Positions 1 to 10,364 are shown, numbered from the stretch's first letter. The stretch: DNA of 49,513 nt from an uncultured Clostridia bacterium (GCA_934772445.1 CAKVMJ010000006.1:1-49513), one strand, 5' to 3'. Notes: a model not told the origin generated them from the letters alone. Numbers and translations are program-made.

Positions 1-77
1 GTGCAAAGTAATCAATAGTACTAAAATAATGCTCTTTCGTATTATCTATTGATTGATATTTATAGGTGCTATTGTTT
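1..77. repeat. Terminal overlap, left copy (assembly closure of a circular genome)
   Basis: These 77 bases are identical to 49437-49513. The length is odd and k-mer-like, and the tail gene covering both ends reads through in frame when the copies are merged. I therefore read it as an assembler overlap of a circular or circularly permuted genome (49,436 bp), not a biological terminal repeat. Confidence 0.93.
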
Positions 78-1084
78 TGTTCTCTACTATCAATTACTAC
101 TATATCTAATTCGTTTTTATTAAATTTTTCTTTGCTATATACAGCCGTTAAAGTAGTAATTCCACTATTAGTGCTAGAACTATTGATTACCGCTTTTTCT
201 TGATTTACATATACATTTTTTAATGTAGCGTAATTTCTAGTTTGTGCATTTATTACTAACTTTATTGTCGAAGCATTTTTAACTATAATAGCACTATTAC
301 CAGTTAAATCTGTTGTGCCTGTATTAATATCTACTAATGTAGCAGAAGTAATAATTGGGCGTGACAATTCTTCATTGATTTTTGCCTTAAATTGTGTCTT
401 TTGTGTGCTTCCAATTTGTGTATCGTTGTCATATGTGATGCAGTTTATCGTACAAACACCATATGTATTATTTGGTATTTTTTGATAAAAACTGGTTGGA
501 ATTGTGAAAGGAACTTCCGTCAGTAATGTTTTAGTAGCAATCGTTCCAGTAATTGCGGTTAAACCATCAGGTTCTTTGAACGAATATGTTAATGTATGCG
601 TAAAGTTTGCAGAAGCAGATTTAATTTTTATGGTTGCTGTTTCGCCTATTGTTGTATCTATTACATTTGTAGTACTTGCTCTTGGAATAGTGGATAACTG
701 CATAGTAGCACTTGCACTTGCATTACCGCTAGTATACGTCTGTCCTGTAGTATCATTTACTTCAAATGATATTGGGATAGTTTTACTACCGTTGTTTTCG
801 TGTTCTATTTCAATATTATAATTAGAGTATAAAGTAACAGTGGAGTATCCATCATAATTTGGTATAATTCCTGTGTAAGTATTATCTCCTATTTTAATTG
901 TATAAGTTATTTTATCATTCCAACCGTACCAATCATATGCACTATATATTGGTGATAATTTGAAATCAAAACCCATTTTTGATTTGTTTGTGGTTATATC
1001 TGTGCTTAATTCAGATAATATTAATTGAAATTCATGATGTCCTTTGCTTCCGTTTGCAGTTAGCGTTTTAGTCTGTAATGCCAT
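1..1084 (-). CDS. DUF859-type tail/baseplate protein, N-terminal part (gene crosses the join)
   Basis: This is the first 361 codons of a 599-aa protein that continues in frame across the circle join into 49436-48721. The start is the ATG at 1084-1082, just downstream of the 1089 stop of the previous tail gene, with an AGGAGAGTGAT-like ribosome site. It opens MALQTKTLTANG and contains the STIPRAS motif typical of DUF859, a family of minor structural proteins in siphoviruses of low-GC Gram-positives, followed by beta-rich, Ser/Thr-rich repeats. Its place between the tail-tip protein and the baseplate genes supports a virion role at the tail end. The exact function in the family is unknown. Confidence 0.85.
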   Translation of the reverse strand, partial: MALQTKTLTANGSKGHHEFQLILSELSTDITTNKSKMGFDFKLSPIYSAYDWYGWNDKITYTIKIGDNTYTGIIPNYDGYSTVTLYSNYNIEIEHENNGSKTIPISFEVNDTTGQTYTSGNASASATMQLSTIPRASTTNVIDTTIGETATIKIKSASANFTHTLTYSFKEPDGLTAITGTIATKTLLTEVPFTIPTSFYQKIPNNTYGVCTINCITYDNDTQIGSTQKTQFKAKINEELSRPIITSATLVDINTGTTDLTGNSAIIVKNASTIKLVINAQTRNYATLKNVYVNQEKAVINSSSTNSGITTLTAVYSKEKFNKNELDIVVIDSREQNNSTYKYQSIDNTKEHYFSTIDYFA

Positions 1085-1088
1085 TTTA

Positions 1089-4000
1089 TCACTCTCCTAT
1101 ATGGAATACGCCTGTACCATTGTTATAATCTTCTATTCTTGAATTTTTACCTATTGTTAAATATTTTTCTACTTTTATATTTTTAGTACGCACAATTGTC
1201 TCATTTAATGTATCATCATATCCTGCAAATAACAATTCCGTATCTGTAGAACCTGTTGCATCTTTAATCGTCATTCCTTTTTCATTAAAGTTGCCTTTTG
1301 TTTTTGCATTTGTTTTTTCTATTGTTAATCCATTATTATCAAATGTTCCTGCTGTTGTTAATACTTTAGTAACACTGCCATTTGTTAATTTTTGATTAAT
1401 TTCTGTTTTCGTATATGTATCTGTTTGTATTCTGGTTACATTATTTTCAAGTTCTAAGAAATCACTTTGTGGTGTATATTCATCAAACATATTTAAAATT
1501 TCTTGATAATTATTATTTGTTTTAACATCAATTGTATCTACTTTGCCGACTACCGTTGTCAACTCACCTTTGACACCGTCTATTTCACTTTTTACATATT
1601 TCTTTAAATTGGCTTCATTATTTTTTGATACATTTGTATTTTTTGCTTGTTTCGTTATTGTAGTATCAAATGTTTGCATTATTTTGCCATTATATATTAA
1701 TTCATTCTGTGCAAGTGTTTTATATGTGGTTGCATTTGTTGACATAGATTTCATAATGCCACTTTTAAATAGCCCCGATTTTACTAAACCATTAGAATTA
1801 TCTGTTTGTATTTCTATAAAGTCATAACAATCTAATAAAGGATTACCACGTTGTTTTTTTAATTTCAATGAATTTATTTCTAATCCATTAACTATATTAT
1901 AAATATTGTCTATATTTTTTTGATTTGTAATATACGGATTAGCACTATTTATATATAAAGTATCATTTTTATTATCACCTTTATTCCAATATAATTCTCC
2001 ACTTTCATATTTTACTTGTGATAATTTAAAATCTTCTCCATCTTCATAACTTTGAACTATGTTTAATGGAACAGTATATGTTTGCTTAGATTTGTAATAT
2101 TGTAAATTCATATTAGTTTGCATATTAGCAACTAAAGATACATTATTCACACCTTTAAATGTAGATAAGGTTTCGACTTCTCCTAAATCTATTTCAATAG
2201 GTGTTGATAACTCATAGTAAACTACTGTGTTATGTGTTGATAGCCATGTTTTAAAATCATTTATAGAGGTTATATTTGTCCTTATTCTTATACTTTTAAT
2301 TGTGGTACTACCTTCATACTGAATACCTATATAGTCATTGCTCCATATATTTTTTTGCTCAAAATAATTACACATTAATAAAGATGAGTTTTTTGCAATA
2401 TTCATTGTCTTATCATCATTGTTTGCAAAATATTTATATATAGATGTTGTTGTTATACCACCATTGCCTATGCTCCAACTCTCTGTACCGTCAAGTACAA
2501 CTTTGCCAATTCTTTTAATTATCTTTGCTTTTCCATTTTCAATAACCAATTCATCTTTTACATTGTTAGGTAAAGAGCATAATTCATTTCCTTGCAAATC
2601 TATGTTTAGTGTGTTCTCTTGATAAGGTTCAAATGTTGTGTCACCTGTAATTGTTATCATTAATTCTTTAATATATGCAGTACCAGTTGTATCTTTTCTA
2701 AGAACATCCAATCTTATACTTTCTACACCTGTAATATCAAAAGAATATAATTTATAATCATTATCGACATCTGTAATTACCTGATTTCCTGTTGTTTGAT
2801 AATCTTTCAAATAAATGGCATTTCCTTTATGCTTAAATGATATTGTATATGTCTTTGTTGCATTTAACCCTGATAATATTTGTTTGCTTTTATTTAGCAA
2901 GAAACAATCGAAGCCAGTAGTCCAAGTTAACGTTGCAACTCCGTTTTCAAAAGTTGCTATATTTGTATTTGATACTCCAGTCCAATCAAATAAATTCTTT
3001 CCCACATCTTTCACTTGGATAGTATTATAAGGTAGATAATCAGTCGCTACTGTGCCTTTTTCTAATTGAATATCAAAATAATCTTGTAAAGTGTCTTTAT
3101 ATTCTGATGGGTATACAGATATATAATTCAATTTAACATTATCAAAAGTATTATTTTTATAAATAAATTTTTGAATACCATTATCTATCAAAAGTATTCT
3201 TTTTTGAGTTGTATCATAGATACCTTTTTCGGTAAACATTACATAAAGTCCAGCAGGTATTTGTTTACCCTCTTTTAACTTTAAAGATAAAGTATAATCT
3301 TCATTCAAAGTAGGCAACTGAAAATAAGCATAAGTTTGGACTTGCCAAGTTATATTTCCGTATAAATTCTTCCCTTTAACACATTCAATTTCACTTGGAT
3401 AATCAGGGCTAGGACTTACACCATAATCTTCATAGTTCTCTAATGTATTCCCTACAGTAATCATTAAATTAGTATAGTCAACATAATCTCCAACATTACC
3501 AGTTCCTGCTACATTACCATAAAACAAAATCCAAACTCTATCGCAATCTTCTGGAAATACATTAGGTATATAGATATTTGAAGTTCCACTTTCTTTATTA
3601 GCAAATATAATCTTTTTTGATTGTGTTGTTTCATTACCGAAATACAAAGCAATCTGACCTACATTTGAAGCACTATTTGTTATAGTTCTAGTTAAAGTAA
3701 TAGTTTTCCCTAGAAATTCACTTTTCCCTAATTCTATACTAAAATAACGATAATTCCCTGAATTGATTAATTTAGCACGAACACCTGTATCAAGAACTTC
3801 TTTCGTTGCTGCATTTGATTTGGCGGTAGAATTTTTATTAAATAAATTCTCCCCACTTCTTGTTGTTTGCGTGCTTTTACCATCAATTTGAATTGTTTCT
3901 ATTGGTCGTTCTATTGCATTATCTATTGATATATTATTGCCTGATAAATTAATTGCATCACCTATTAAATCAACAAATATTAAATATCCATTTCTATCTA

Positions 4001-4610
4001 TTGTTGCAATTTTTCCACAATGTTCTGCTATGTATGATACATAAGTTCTAGCCTTAATAGAATTGTCATATAGTCCAGTTTTATCATCTATACCTGTCAA
4101 CGTTGATGAGACGGTACAATTTACTTTTGCTTGTTTACATATATCTTGTAATATTTGATATAATGTTGCACTACCACCGTTTCTATCTATTTCATTTTTT
4201 ACATTATAGTCAAAATCAAAATTTACAGAGTTATCTCTTAATGTAATTGTAGTTTTATCTTTATCATTTGTTGGTGTTCCTTGTATATTAAATACACCAA
4301 AAGGAATATAAACATAGTCTTGAACTTTATCTATATATGTGCCTAGTTCTATTATTACTGGGCCTTTTATTTTTCCAATTTCTATTTTATGCAATATTAA
4401 TGTTGCTTCTTTAGATACAAAATTGTCTAAACTAAAATAATTATTACCATTTTTTAACAATCGACTTTTAATGGTTAACTTTTCGCAATAATGGTCGGCA
4501 TCTATTAATTCATTACCACCGAAAGATATATATAATTTGTTTTTTGTTTCTCCATTGTAAACTACTTGTTCATAATCAGATATTGAACATTTACTTGGTA
4601 TATATGCCAT
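1089..4610 (-). CDS. Large tail-tip / tail-associated (Tal-like) structural protein with inserted carbohydrate-binding-like modules
   Basis: This 1173-aa protein sits two genes after the tape measure, the usual place of the prophage tail-endopeptidase-like (Tal) tip protein. Residues 1-240 are a compact beta-rich part (tail-hub-like). Residues about 240-820 look like an insertion of tandem jelly-roll modules; they carry PSPDYPSEIECVKGKNL and a second 'QGNELCSLPNNVKDEL' type segment, both common in Gram-positive phage tail proteins. From about 830 the hub-like sequence resumes, and the C-terminus is helical/coiled (residues 980-1080) then beta-rich. I infer a hub whose insertions bind cell-wall glycans. 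No catalytic motif was recognised. Confidence 0.8.
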   Translation of the reverse strand: MAYIPSKCSISDYEQVVYNGETKNKLYISFGGNELIDADHYCEKLTIKSRLLKNGNNYFSLDNFVSKEATLILHKIEIGKIKGPVIIELGTYIDKVQDYVYIPFGVFNIQGTPTNDKDKTTITLRDNSVNFDFDYNVKNEIDRNGGSATLYQILQDICKQAKVNCTVSSTLTGIDDKTGLYDNSIKARTYVSYIAEHCGKIATIDRNGYLIFVDLIGDAINLSGNNISIDNAIERPIETIQIDGKSTQTTRSGENLFNKNSTAKSNAATKEVLDTGVRAKLINSGNYRYFSIELGKSEFLGKTITLTRTITNSASNVGQIALYFGNETTQSKKIIFANKESGTSNIYIPNVFPEDCDRVWILFYGNVAGTGNVGDYVDYTNLMITVGNTLENYEDYGVSPSPDYPSEIECVKGKNLYGNITWQVQTYAYFQLPTLNEDYTLSLKLKEGKQIPAGLYVMFTEKGIYDTTQKRILLIDNGIQKFIYKNNTFDNVKLNYISVYPSEYKDTLQDYFDIQLEKGTVATDYLPYNTIQVKDVGKNLFDWTGVSNTNIATFENGVATLTWTTGFDCFLLNKSKQILSGLNATKTYTISFKHKGNAIYLKDYQTTGNQVITDVDNDYKLYSFDITGVESIRLDVLRKDTTGTAYIKELMITITGDTTFEPYQENTLNIDLQGNELCSLPNNVKDELVIENGKAKIIKRIGKVVLDGTESWSIGNGGITTTSIYKYFANNDDKTMNIAKNSSLLMCNYFEQKNIWSNDYIGIQYEGSTTIKSIRIRTNITSINDFKTWLSTHNTVVYYELSTPIEIDLGEVETLSTFKGVNNVSLVANMQTNMNLQYYKSKQTYTVPLNIVQSYEDGEDFKLSQVKYESGELYWNKGDNKNDTLYINSANPYITNQKNIDNIYNIVNGLEINSLKLKKQRGNPLLDCYDFIEIQTDNSNGLVKSGLFKSGIMKSMSTNATTYKTLAQNELIYNGKIMQTFDTTITKQAKNTNVSKNNEANLKKYVKSEIDGVKGELTTVVGKVDTIDVKTNNNYQEILNMFDEYTPQSDFLELENNVTRIQTDTYTKTEINQKLTNGSVTKVLTTAGTFDNNGLTIEKTNAKTKGNFNEKGMTIKDATGSTDTELLFAGYDDTLNETIVRTKNIKVEKYLTIGKNSRIEDYNNGTGVFHIGE

Positions 4611-4620
4611 GTTATTATCA

Positions 4621-5175
4621 CTACTCCTCTACAAAGCCAAACGATATATTTGTATACATGTTTAATAATGGATTATCTTCATCAGCGTAATATATATGAT
4701 ATTTAGGGCTTGAACAATACATTTTTTTTGTTACAAAATCCCATTCTGCCTCATCAAAGAATGTTACCCAAAACCATTCAGGGTCTCTTAATTCCATCAA
4801 CCTTTTCATTTCTTCACCATTCATTTCAGTAACCGTAAAGTCTCTAGTTTTTACATCGTGTCTTACCCTGTTTCGTATCGTTTTACCTTGTGTATTTGTA
4901 TAAGCATCTAAATCGACATCATTTTGTCCTGCTTCATGTTCAGGCAATGTTTCATTTACACCATTTGGTTTATACGGAAATCTATATTTTTGCCCTGTTT
5001 CTGTTGTACTAATATACATTCTATTATATAGTAATTTTTCATATACACTATTGGCTGGAATAGTATCGCCTATTGTGTAATCTGTTCCAGCCACTTTTAA
5101 TGTATATGTATCACCACTTTTAGAATAGTATTTTTCTCCACTTTTATATACAGTATCTCCTGTTATAAAATACAT
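4621..5175 (-). CDS. Distal-tail (Dit) position protein
   Basis: This 184-aa protein lies directly between tape measure and tail-tip gene, where siphoviruses encode the distal tail protein. The N-terminal 50 residues are a repetitive beta segment (GDTVYKSGEKYYSKSGDTY), and the rest resembles DUF6711-type phage proteins (GKTIRNRVRHDVKTRDFTV, then RDPEWFWVTFFD). The call rests on position plus this partial resemblance. The Tyr/Thr-rich N-terminal extension is not part of the usual family and could be an extra virion-surface element. Confidence 0.65.
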   Translation of the reverse strand: MYFITGDTVYKSGEKYYSKSGDTYTLKVAGTDYTIGDTIPANSVYEKLLYNRMYISTTETGQKYRFPYKPNGVNETLPEHEAGQNDVDLDAYTNTQGKTIRNRVRHDVKTRDFTVTEMNGEEMKRLMELRDPEWFWVTFFDEAEWDFVTKKMYCSSPKYHIYYADEDNPLLNMYTNISFGFVEE

Positions 5176-5189
5176 AATTAATTCATCTC

Positions 5190-8100
5190 CTATCCTATTG
5201 TGATTTTTTCACCATTGCTTATTGCCATATCTTGTAGTTGTTCTAATGTATATGAACCTAATTTATGGTCTTCATCTAAGTAGATGTTAAATATTTGTTG
5301 CCCTCTTGGTTGTTGGGAAGTACCCAATACGCTTCTTACTGCTCTAGCAACACCATCAGATACAGAACCAACGATTTGGTTGTTATTCATTACTGCTGTA
5401 TGTCCGCCTAATGTACCAACTAATTCAGGCCCTTTTTCTCTTGCTACAAACATTTGACCTACTGGTGGTAATCCTGCGTTAAGACCATCAGAATACATTT
5501 TTATATCATGCCATTTATTGTTTGCAAATACTCCACCGTTAGCCCTACGATGAGTACCTAATCTCTCCATTTGTGCTAAAGTCTGTTGTGCTTTTGCTCT
5601 TGATTGGAAGCCTCTAGTAAATTCGTCACCAGATTTTTCACCTATTGCTTTAAATTGTGCATAAACTTCAGAGCCATCGACCTTTATGCCTTTGAATATT
5701 TTTTCAATTATTTTCTTTTGTTCCTTTGAAACATCGTCAGTTTTATCTTTTATATTTTTATATGTTTCAAGCAAATTACTATAAACATCATTTTGATAAC
5801 TTTTTATGTCTTTGGTTAATTGCTCCTCGTCTTTTCTTCTAGTAGTGTACGCATCTTGAACAAGTTTATTATAAGTGTCATCTTTCGCACCCTTTTTTCT
5901 ATAATAATCTTCTGCCATTTGCAAATCTGTGTTAAAATTTTTCTCAATTATATCTTGTCTTTCTTTTTGATAATTTTTTAAGGCGTCCTCAAATTTGGCG
6001 TAACTTTCTTTATCTAATTTGACATTTTTATCAGAACTTATCATTTTAAAATATTCAATTTCACTTTGATTTTTGGACATTTCTTGTTGCGTTAAATCTC
6101 GAATTTTTGTTAATTGTGATTGAATATAATTATATTCTTCGTCAGTCAAATATCCTCTAGTTTTAATTGCATTATCATAAGTTTTGGTGATATTATCTTG
6201 TGCTGTTGCAATTTCATTTTTTTGTTTTTCACCGTAAGATGTCATTGTGTCTAAAACATTTTGTTGTTCTTCTTTTGTTAAAGAAGTCATTTTTTGAAAT
6301 CTTTCTAGCCAATAGTCAACACAGTATTGCGTATTTGTATCTATTATTTGAACAGAACTTTCTGACATATTTTTTATTGCTTCGTATATTTGTGGGGCAT
6401 CTTCCTCTGTTATCTTCGTGCTTAAAGCACCAAACAAATATCCAAATTTGTCTAATTTTTCAGCGTTAGTTTCAAAAGTTGTATAATATTCATTATTTTT
6501 TTGTGTTAATTCATCAAGTTTGGCACTATAATTTTCTAATGGAGTAGACATAGAATTTAATACATTTAGCCATTCTTCCATTGAAATACTTATGTTTCCA
6601 AAAGTATTTTCCTCTGCTATTTGTTTTATTCCATCGTTGTAGCCTTTCCAAGCCGATATTCCTGCTATTAATACTCCAGACACAGCACCAATCCCAGCAC
6701 CAAGTGGGCCAAATGCAGAACCAACCAAAGTCGCTCCGCCTACTGTTTCTAGCAAACTTTTTACATACTTTTTATTGTTTTCTGTGCTTTTTGTTTGTTG
6801 CGTTGTATATGTTTTCATAGCACTAGCAATGCCTTTGCTTCCTATTATAGCAAGCGACATACCACCTAATACTTTTGTTACTTTTAAGGCAACTGGTAAA
6901 AGTTTTGTTAATGAAGGTTTTGCATTTAAGAATATATATGATAGCCCATCTTTTGCACCCAATGTTTTGATTGGCTCTATTAAAGAATTTAAAGTTTTGT
7001 ATAAACCACTTTTCCCTAAAGTTTTACTTAATTTAGAACTTCCTGTTATTAAATTTGTTATCGTTTTAACTAATTTAAATGCAGAAATTGCTCCAATTAC
7101 ACCCAATATTAATTTTAAATTTGAATAACCGTCTTTAAGTTTAAAACTTACTTTTCCTGTAACAGGGTCGATTTCTTTTGTAAAACCTAGCCACTCTAAG
7201 ATGCTATCTCTTATCTTTGTTGCTTTCATTTGAACATTAGTTAATTGTCTATTGTAGTCATCAAATGCTTTATTAAAGGCGTCCATTATATCGGCACTTA
7301 TTCCAGCACCTGCCCCTGATGAAACACCACTATCTTTTGGTGTCGTTATAACATTTAATTTATCAAAGCCTCTTAGACCTTGTTTTAATTTTTTAGCACT
7401 TTCATTAGCACCATCTAATCCATCTTCTAAGTCTAATACGCTATCTGCTACACCTGATACATCGGCAACATAATCATCTATGTTTATTCCTAATAACGTA
7501 CCAACAAAACTTAAAATTTCGGTTAGTGCCATTACAATACCATTTAAATATGGTAATATTGCTTTTAATGTAGGCATGAATAAATTACCTACTGCTCTTG
7601 ACAATCTTTCCCACTGCTCGCTCAATATTCTCATTTGGTTCGCTGGCTGTTCGATTGTTCTACCAAAGTCATTTGTTGTTTCTTTTAATTGTTGTGTTAA
7701 ACTTATGATTATTAATAATCTTTTTTCTGCATAATTTAGGTCGTTTACATATTTATCTATTCCTAAACTGCTTAATGATTGTTGCAATGTTGCAACTGTT
7801 ATATCGGCACCTGTCGCTCCTCTTATTGGTTTAGTTTGCGATTACATATTCAACATAGGTCGTTACTCTATGCCCGTTCTCTTATGAACTGCTATATATT
7901 TCTATATAGATTTGACTATATCTTATATATTTCTATATCCTACCACTTCCAACCACTTGGTTGTACTCTACTAACTTACATATTACTATGTGTTTTCGAT
8001 AGTCGATGAGAATTACTTGACTTTATATTTCCATAAATATCCTTTATATTGTGTTTTTTCTCCTCTACAACATTCTGAAATATGCCCTTGTGAATAACCT

Positions 8101-9309
8101 GTTATTCTCTTGGCGTCATTTGCTGATTTGTATACATTCAACAAATTTCCTTTTAAATCGTATTGTTCAACTTGTTTGGATAATTTATTATTTTTCATTA
8201 CTCTTAAACCACTTTTTAATGCGTGTAAATTATTATCTCTAATACTGCACCATTCAAGTTCTTCAACACTGTTATCGTTTTTGTTTCCGTGTTTATGATT
8301 AACACAAGGTAAATTATTTGGATTAGGAATAAAGTGTATGGCGACTAGTCTATGAGCATAATATGATTTATTTTTGCCATTTAAACTTAATGTATATCTT
8401 AAATAGCCATCTTTATCTATTCTTGGCTTTATATAATATGGTAACTTATATTTCGTTCCATTAGCCACATTATCATACTTTATTCTTCTCACTCTTCCAT
8501 AATTGCTTATTTCATAATATTGTTCGTAATTAATTATATTTTTCCATTGTTCATTTAACATGATATCACTCCTATTTTGAATTAGTATATCATATTAAAC
8601 CAACTTAGTCAAGTCTTTTCTGCTGATTGCCCATTGTTACATATTTGACTTTTTTACACTTAGGTAGTCAAATCTTTAGGGTGTTCCAGCATTTCGATAG
8701 GTTTTAAGCGAGCCAAACTATTATTAAACCCGCTAAGGCGCTTTGCAATACACTACTTGCCTTGTTTATATCTAAGTTATATAAAGATGAAATGTCAATT
8801 GACATTTGTGTCATCAAGGTAGATAATTTAGTACCCTCTTCATTAGATAGTCGCATTGCATTAGACAGTTGTTTAAATATACCTACAGTTCTTGTTAACC
8901 ATCTTTCGTCAAGACCATACATTTCACTTAGTTTGTTAACAAATCTTTCGGCTTCTGTGTAGTTATTATGAAATGCGACTTGGAATAAGTTTATATCCTC
9001 TAGATAGTCATTGCTTGCATTTGCTAGTCTAACTAAAGATGTATATACATTTTTAAGACCATTGGCGAATTTTGTTACCACGCCATAGTTAAATGCCATA
9101 CTAACTTTTTTCCCAACATTACCGACTTCATCATCTATGTTTTTTGTATATTTTGCACCTTTTTCAATTGATTTTAATGTGCCACTGTCCATGCCTTTAA
9201 GCACAGAATTTATAACCAGTAATTGTTGCTTATATTGTTCTAATTTGCTTTGATTGGTTATACTGTTGGCAAATTTAATTGATACCGATGTTTGATTATC
9301 CATAGCCAT
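5190..9309 (-). CDS. Tape measure protein, split by a group I intron (exons 9309-8728 and 7838-5190)
   Basis: Exon 1 gives 194 codons and exon 2 gives 882 codons plus stop, so splicing yields a protein of 1076 aa that sets tail length. Joining ...GCGGGT to CAAACT... restores SALAGQTKPIRGATGADI, a conserved tape-measure segment; without splicing the first exon runs into a stop after QSALAGLIIVWLA. The middle (about residues 430-600) has hydrophobic, glycine-rich helices. A long charged coiled-coil part follows, and the C-terminus has the LPPVGQMFVAREKGPELVG motif seen in many tape measures. The start ATG has AGGTGAT upstream and follows the chaperone gene by 4 bases. Confidence 0.92.
8013..8561 (-). 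CDS. Intron-encoded HNH homing endonuclease (NUMOD4-HNH-NUMOD1)
   Basis: This 182-aa protein has a NUMOD4 domain at residues 1-30 (EQWKNIINYEQYYEISNYGR). An HNH_3 domain at about 68-115 follows (AHRLVAIHFIPNP, then CVNHKHGNKNDNSVEELEWC), with a NUMOD1 DNA-binding repeat at about 130-180 (YDLKGNLLNVYKSANDAKR). It nicks or cuts intron-less tape measure alleles to spread the intron. The ribosome site AGGAG is 8 bases from the ATG, and the gene has its own promoter inside the intron. The ORF ends next to the intron's P7 region. Confidence 0.95.
   Translation of the reverse strand: MLNEQWKNIINYEQYYEISNYGRVRRIKYDNVANGTKYKLPYYIKPRIDKDGYLRYTLSLNGKNKSYYAHRLVAIHFIPNPNNLPCVNHKHGNKNDNSVEELEWCSIRDNNLHALKSGLRVMKNNKLSKQVEQYDLKGNLLNVYKSANDAKRITGYSQGHISECCRGEKTQYKGYLWKYKVK
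8584..8612 (-). promoter_or_regulatory. Promoter of the intron HNH gene
   Basis: The minus strand reads TTGACT, 17 bases, TATACT, about 25 bases upstream of the endonuclease ATG and inside the intron. It would allow endonuclease expression independent of the late tail transcript, as known for intron endonucleases of other phages. Confidence 0.7.
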
Positions 9310-9313
9310 AATA

Positions 9314-10233
9314 TCACCTACTTTCTTCTTTTTCCAAATTTTCTAGGTATTTCTTTTTAATTCTTCCCCAGTATCTTAATCCATTTTGGAAATTATCATA
9401 TTTTTGTTCTCTTGGTTGTTGTTTTGTTTCTTTATTTTTATCATTTTTATCTAATTCACTATAAGGTCTACTAGGATAGGTACTCAATGGTTCTTTTTGT
9501 TTTTCACCAAACATACTTGCTATCATCATTTGTAATGATTTCATTACTTTGCTATTACCATCGTGTATATATAAGCCCTGTAACCAACAATTATAATCCA
9601 TCTCTTCGGCTTCTCTTTTCTTTTTATTAATAAAAGAAGTTCGGTATGATACAAATAGTTGTGGGTCATCTTCCCAAAATTCTTTTGCACTCATTCCGAA
9701 CTCTAATGCTTGTGGAAGAAGATAATTATAAAAATAATCATAATAAGAATTATTATACTTTTTAAGTATATCTTCTTGCTTATTCTCTATTTGTTGGCTA
9801 GGGCTTTCAAGTTTTTTTGTTCTTTGTTGTATTCATCACGAATTGCTACACATTCATCTAACAATCGTGTTAATTCAGACCCTATAAACTCTGCTTTCTT
9901 TTCATCGCTTAGATAAGGTTGTATAATTTCTTTAACTTGTGATATTTTTAATTGATGTTTAGGATATAGCCATATAAAGAAACTATTAGTAACTAGTTTA
10001 GCCATTACTTTGTCTTTTAATTCTATTTCCTTTTCTATGGTTTCATCATTTATTTCATCTTCCAATGGGTTGTAATCATCATCAATTTCGTCTATATGCT
10101 CTATTAATGGTCTTCTTACTATCTCCATTGATTTTTGTATATCGCAAATTCTATCTATTCTTAAAAAACTTTCTCTATTTAATGTCAAAGTATATTCAGT
10201 ATCATTTAATTTAATTGTTTCTAATTTTTCCAT
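9314..10233 (-). CDS. Tail assembly chaperone, frameshifted long form (gpGT-like)
   Basis: A -1 slip at the heptamer A AAA AAC (9817-9811) fuses the first 141 codons of the short chaperone to a 165-codon open frame that has no stop through to 9314. The result is a 306-aa protein. The second part contains FWEDDPQLFVSYRTSF and an EMDYNCWLQGLY motif typical of the T region of such frameshift products. In lambda-like tails the long form links tape measure and tail tube subunits. A separate internal ATG at 9694 exists but is not needed. Confidence 0.85.
9787..10233 (-). CDS. Tail assembly chaperone, short form (gpG-like)
   Basis: This 148-aa acidic/helical protein lies between the major tail protein and the tape measure. 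It is made by unshifted translation ending at TAG (9789-9787), and it begins MEKLETIKLNDTEYTLTLN, the usual beta-hairpin opening of such chaperones. The ATG is preceded by an AGGAGA ribosome site. It acts in the cytoplasm during tail tube assembly and is absent from virions in related phages. Confidence 0.85.
   Translation of the reverse strand: MEKLETIKLNDTEYTLTLNRESFLRIDRICDIQKSMEIVRRPLIEHIDEIDDDYNPLEDEINDETIEKEIELKDKVMAKLVTNSFFIWLYPKHQLKISQVKEIIQPYLSDEKKAEFIGSELTRLLDECVAIRDEYNKEQKNLKALANK
9811..9817 (-). promoter_or_regulatory. Programmed -1 ribosomal frameshift site
   Basis: The codons CAA AAA AAC in the short chaperone give the slippery heptamer A AAA AAC (X XXY YYZ). The -1 frame stays open for 166 codons after it, and the zero frame ends eight codons later at TAG. 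I did not identify a strong stimulatory stem. Confidence 0.85.
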
Positions 10234-10364
10234 AAGTATCTTCTCCTGTTTTCCTTTTATTCTATATTTATTTCAATTCTAAGACACATTTCACAATTTC
10301 TTGATAGTTTATACTGGAAGAGCAAAACGTGTCTTAAAATCAATTTATTTGTGTTTAAATACTA

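Larger units (their letters stand above)
7839..8727 (-). mobile_element. Group I intron (889 nt) in the tape measure gene
   Basis: Splice sites follow from base pairing on the minus strand. The exon end AGCGGGU pairs with GCUCGCU inside the intron, with the canonical U.G wobble at the 5' splice site (P1). The adjacent AGUUUG pairs perfectly with the first six bases of exon 2, CAAACU (P10). The intron ends in G (UAAUCG). Core elements include GGGCAAUCAGCAG and a P7 pairing GACUAU/AUAGUC within the AAGAUAUAGUC segment near the 3' end. The phase is 0 and the HNH ORF lies in the loop region. Confidence 0.95.

Noticed and set aside
7779..8009. Plus-strand ORF across the intron 3' end
   Set aside because: It overlaps intron core structures on the opposite strand and has no initiation signals.
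5190..9309. Two or three separate tape-measure-region genes
   Set aside because: P1/P10 pairings and restoration of SALAGQTKPIRG show one gene split by an intron.
9314..9694. Independent gene starting at MSAKEFWEDD
   Set aside because: Its frame continues upstream without stop to an A AAA AAC slip site; it is best read as the second half of a frameshift product.
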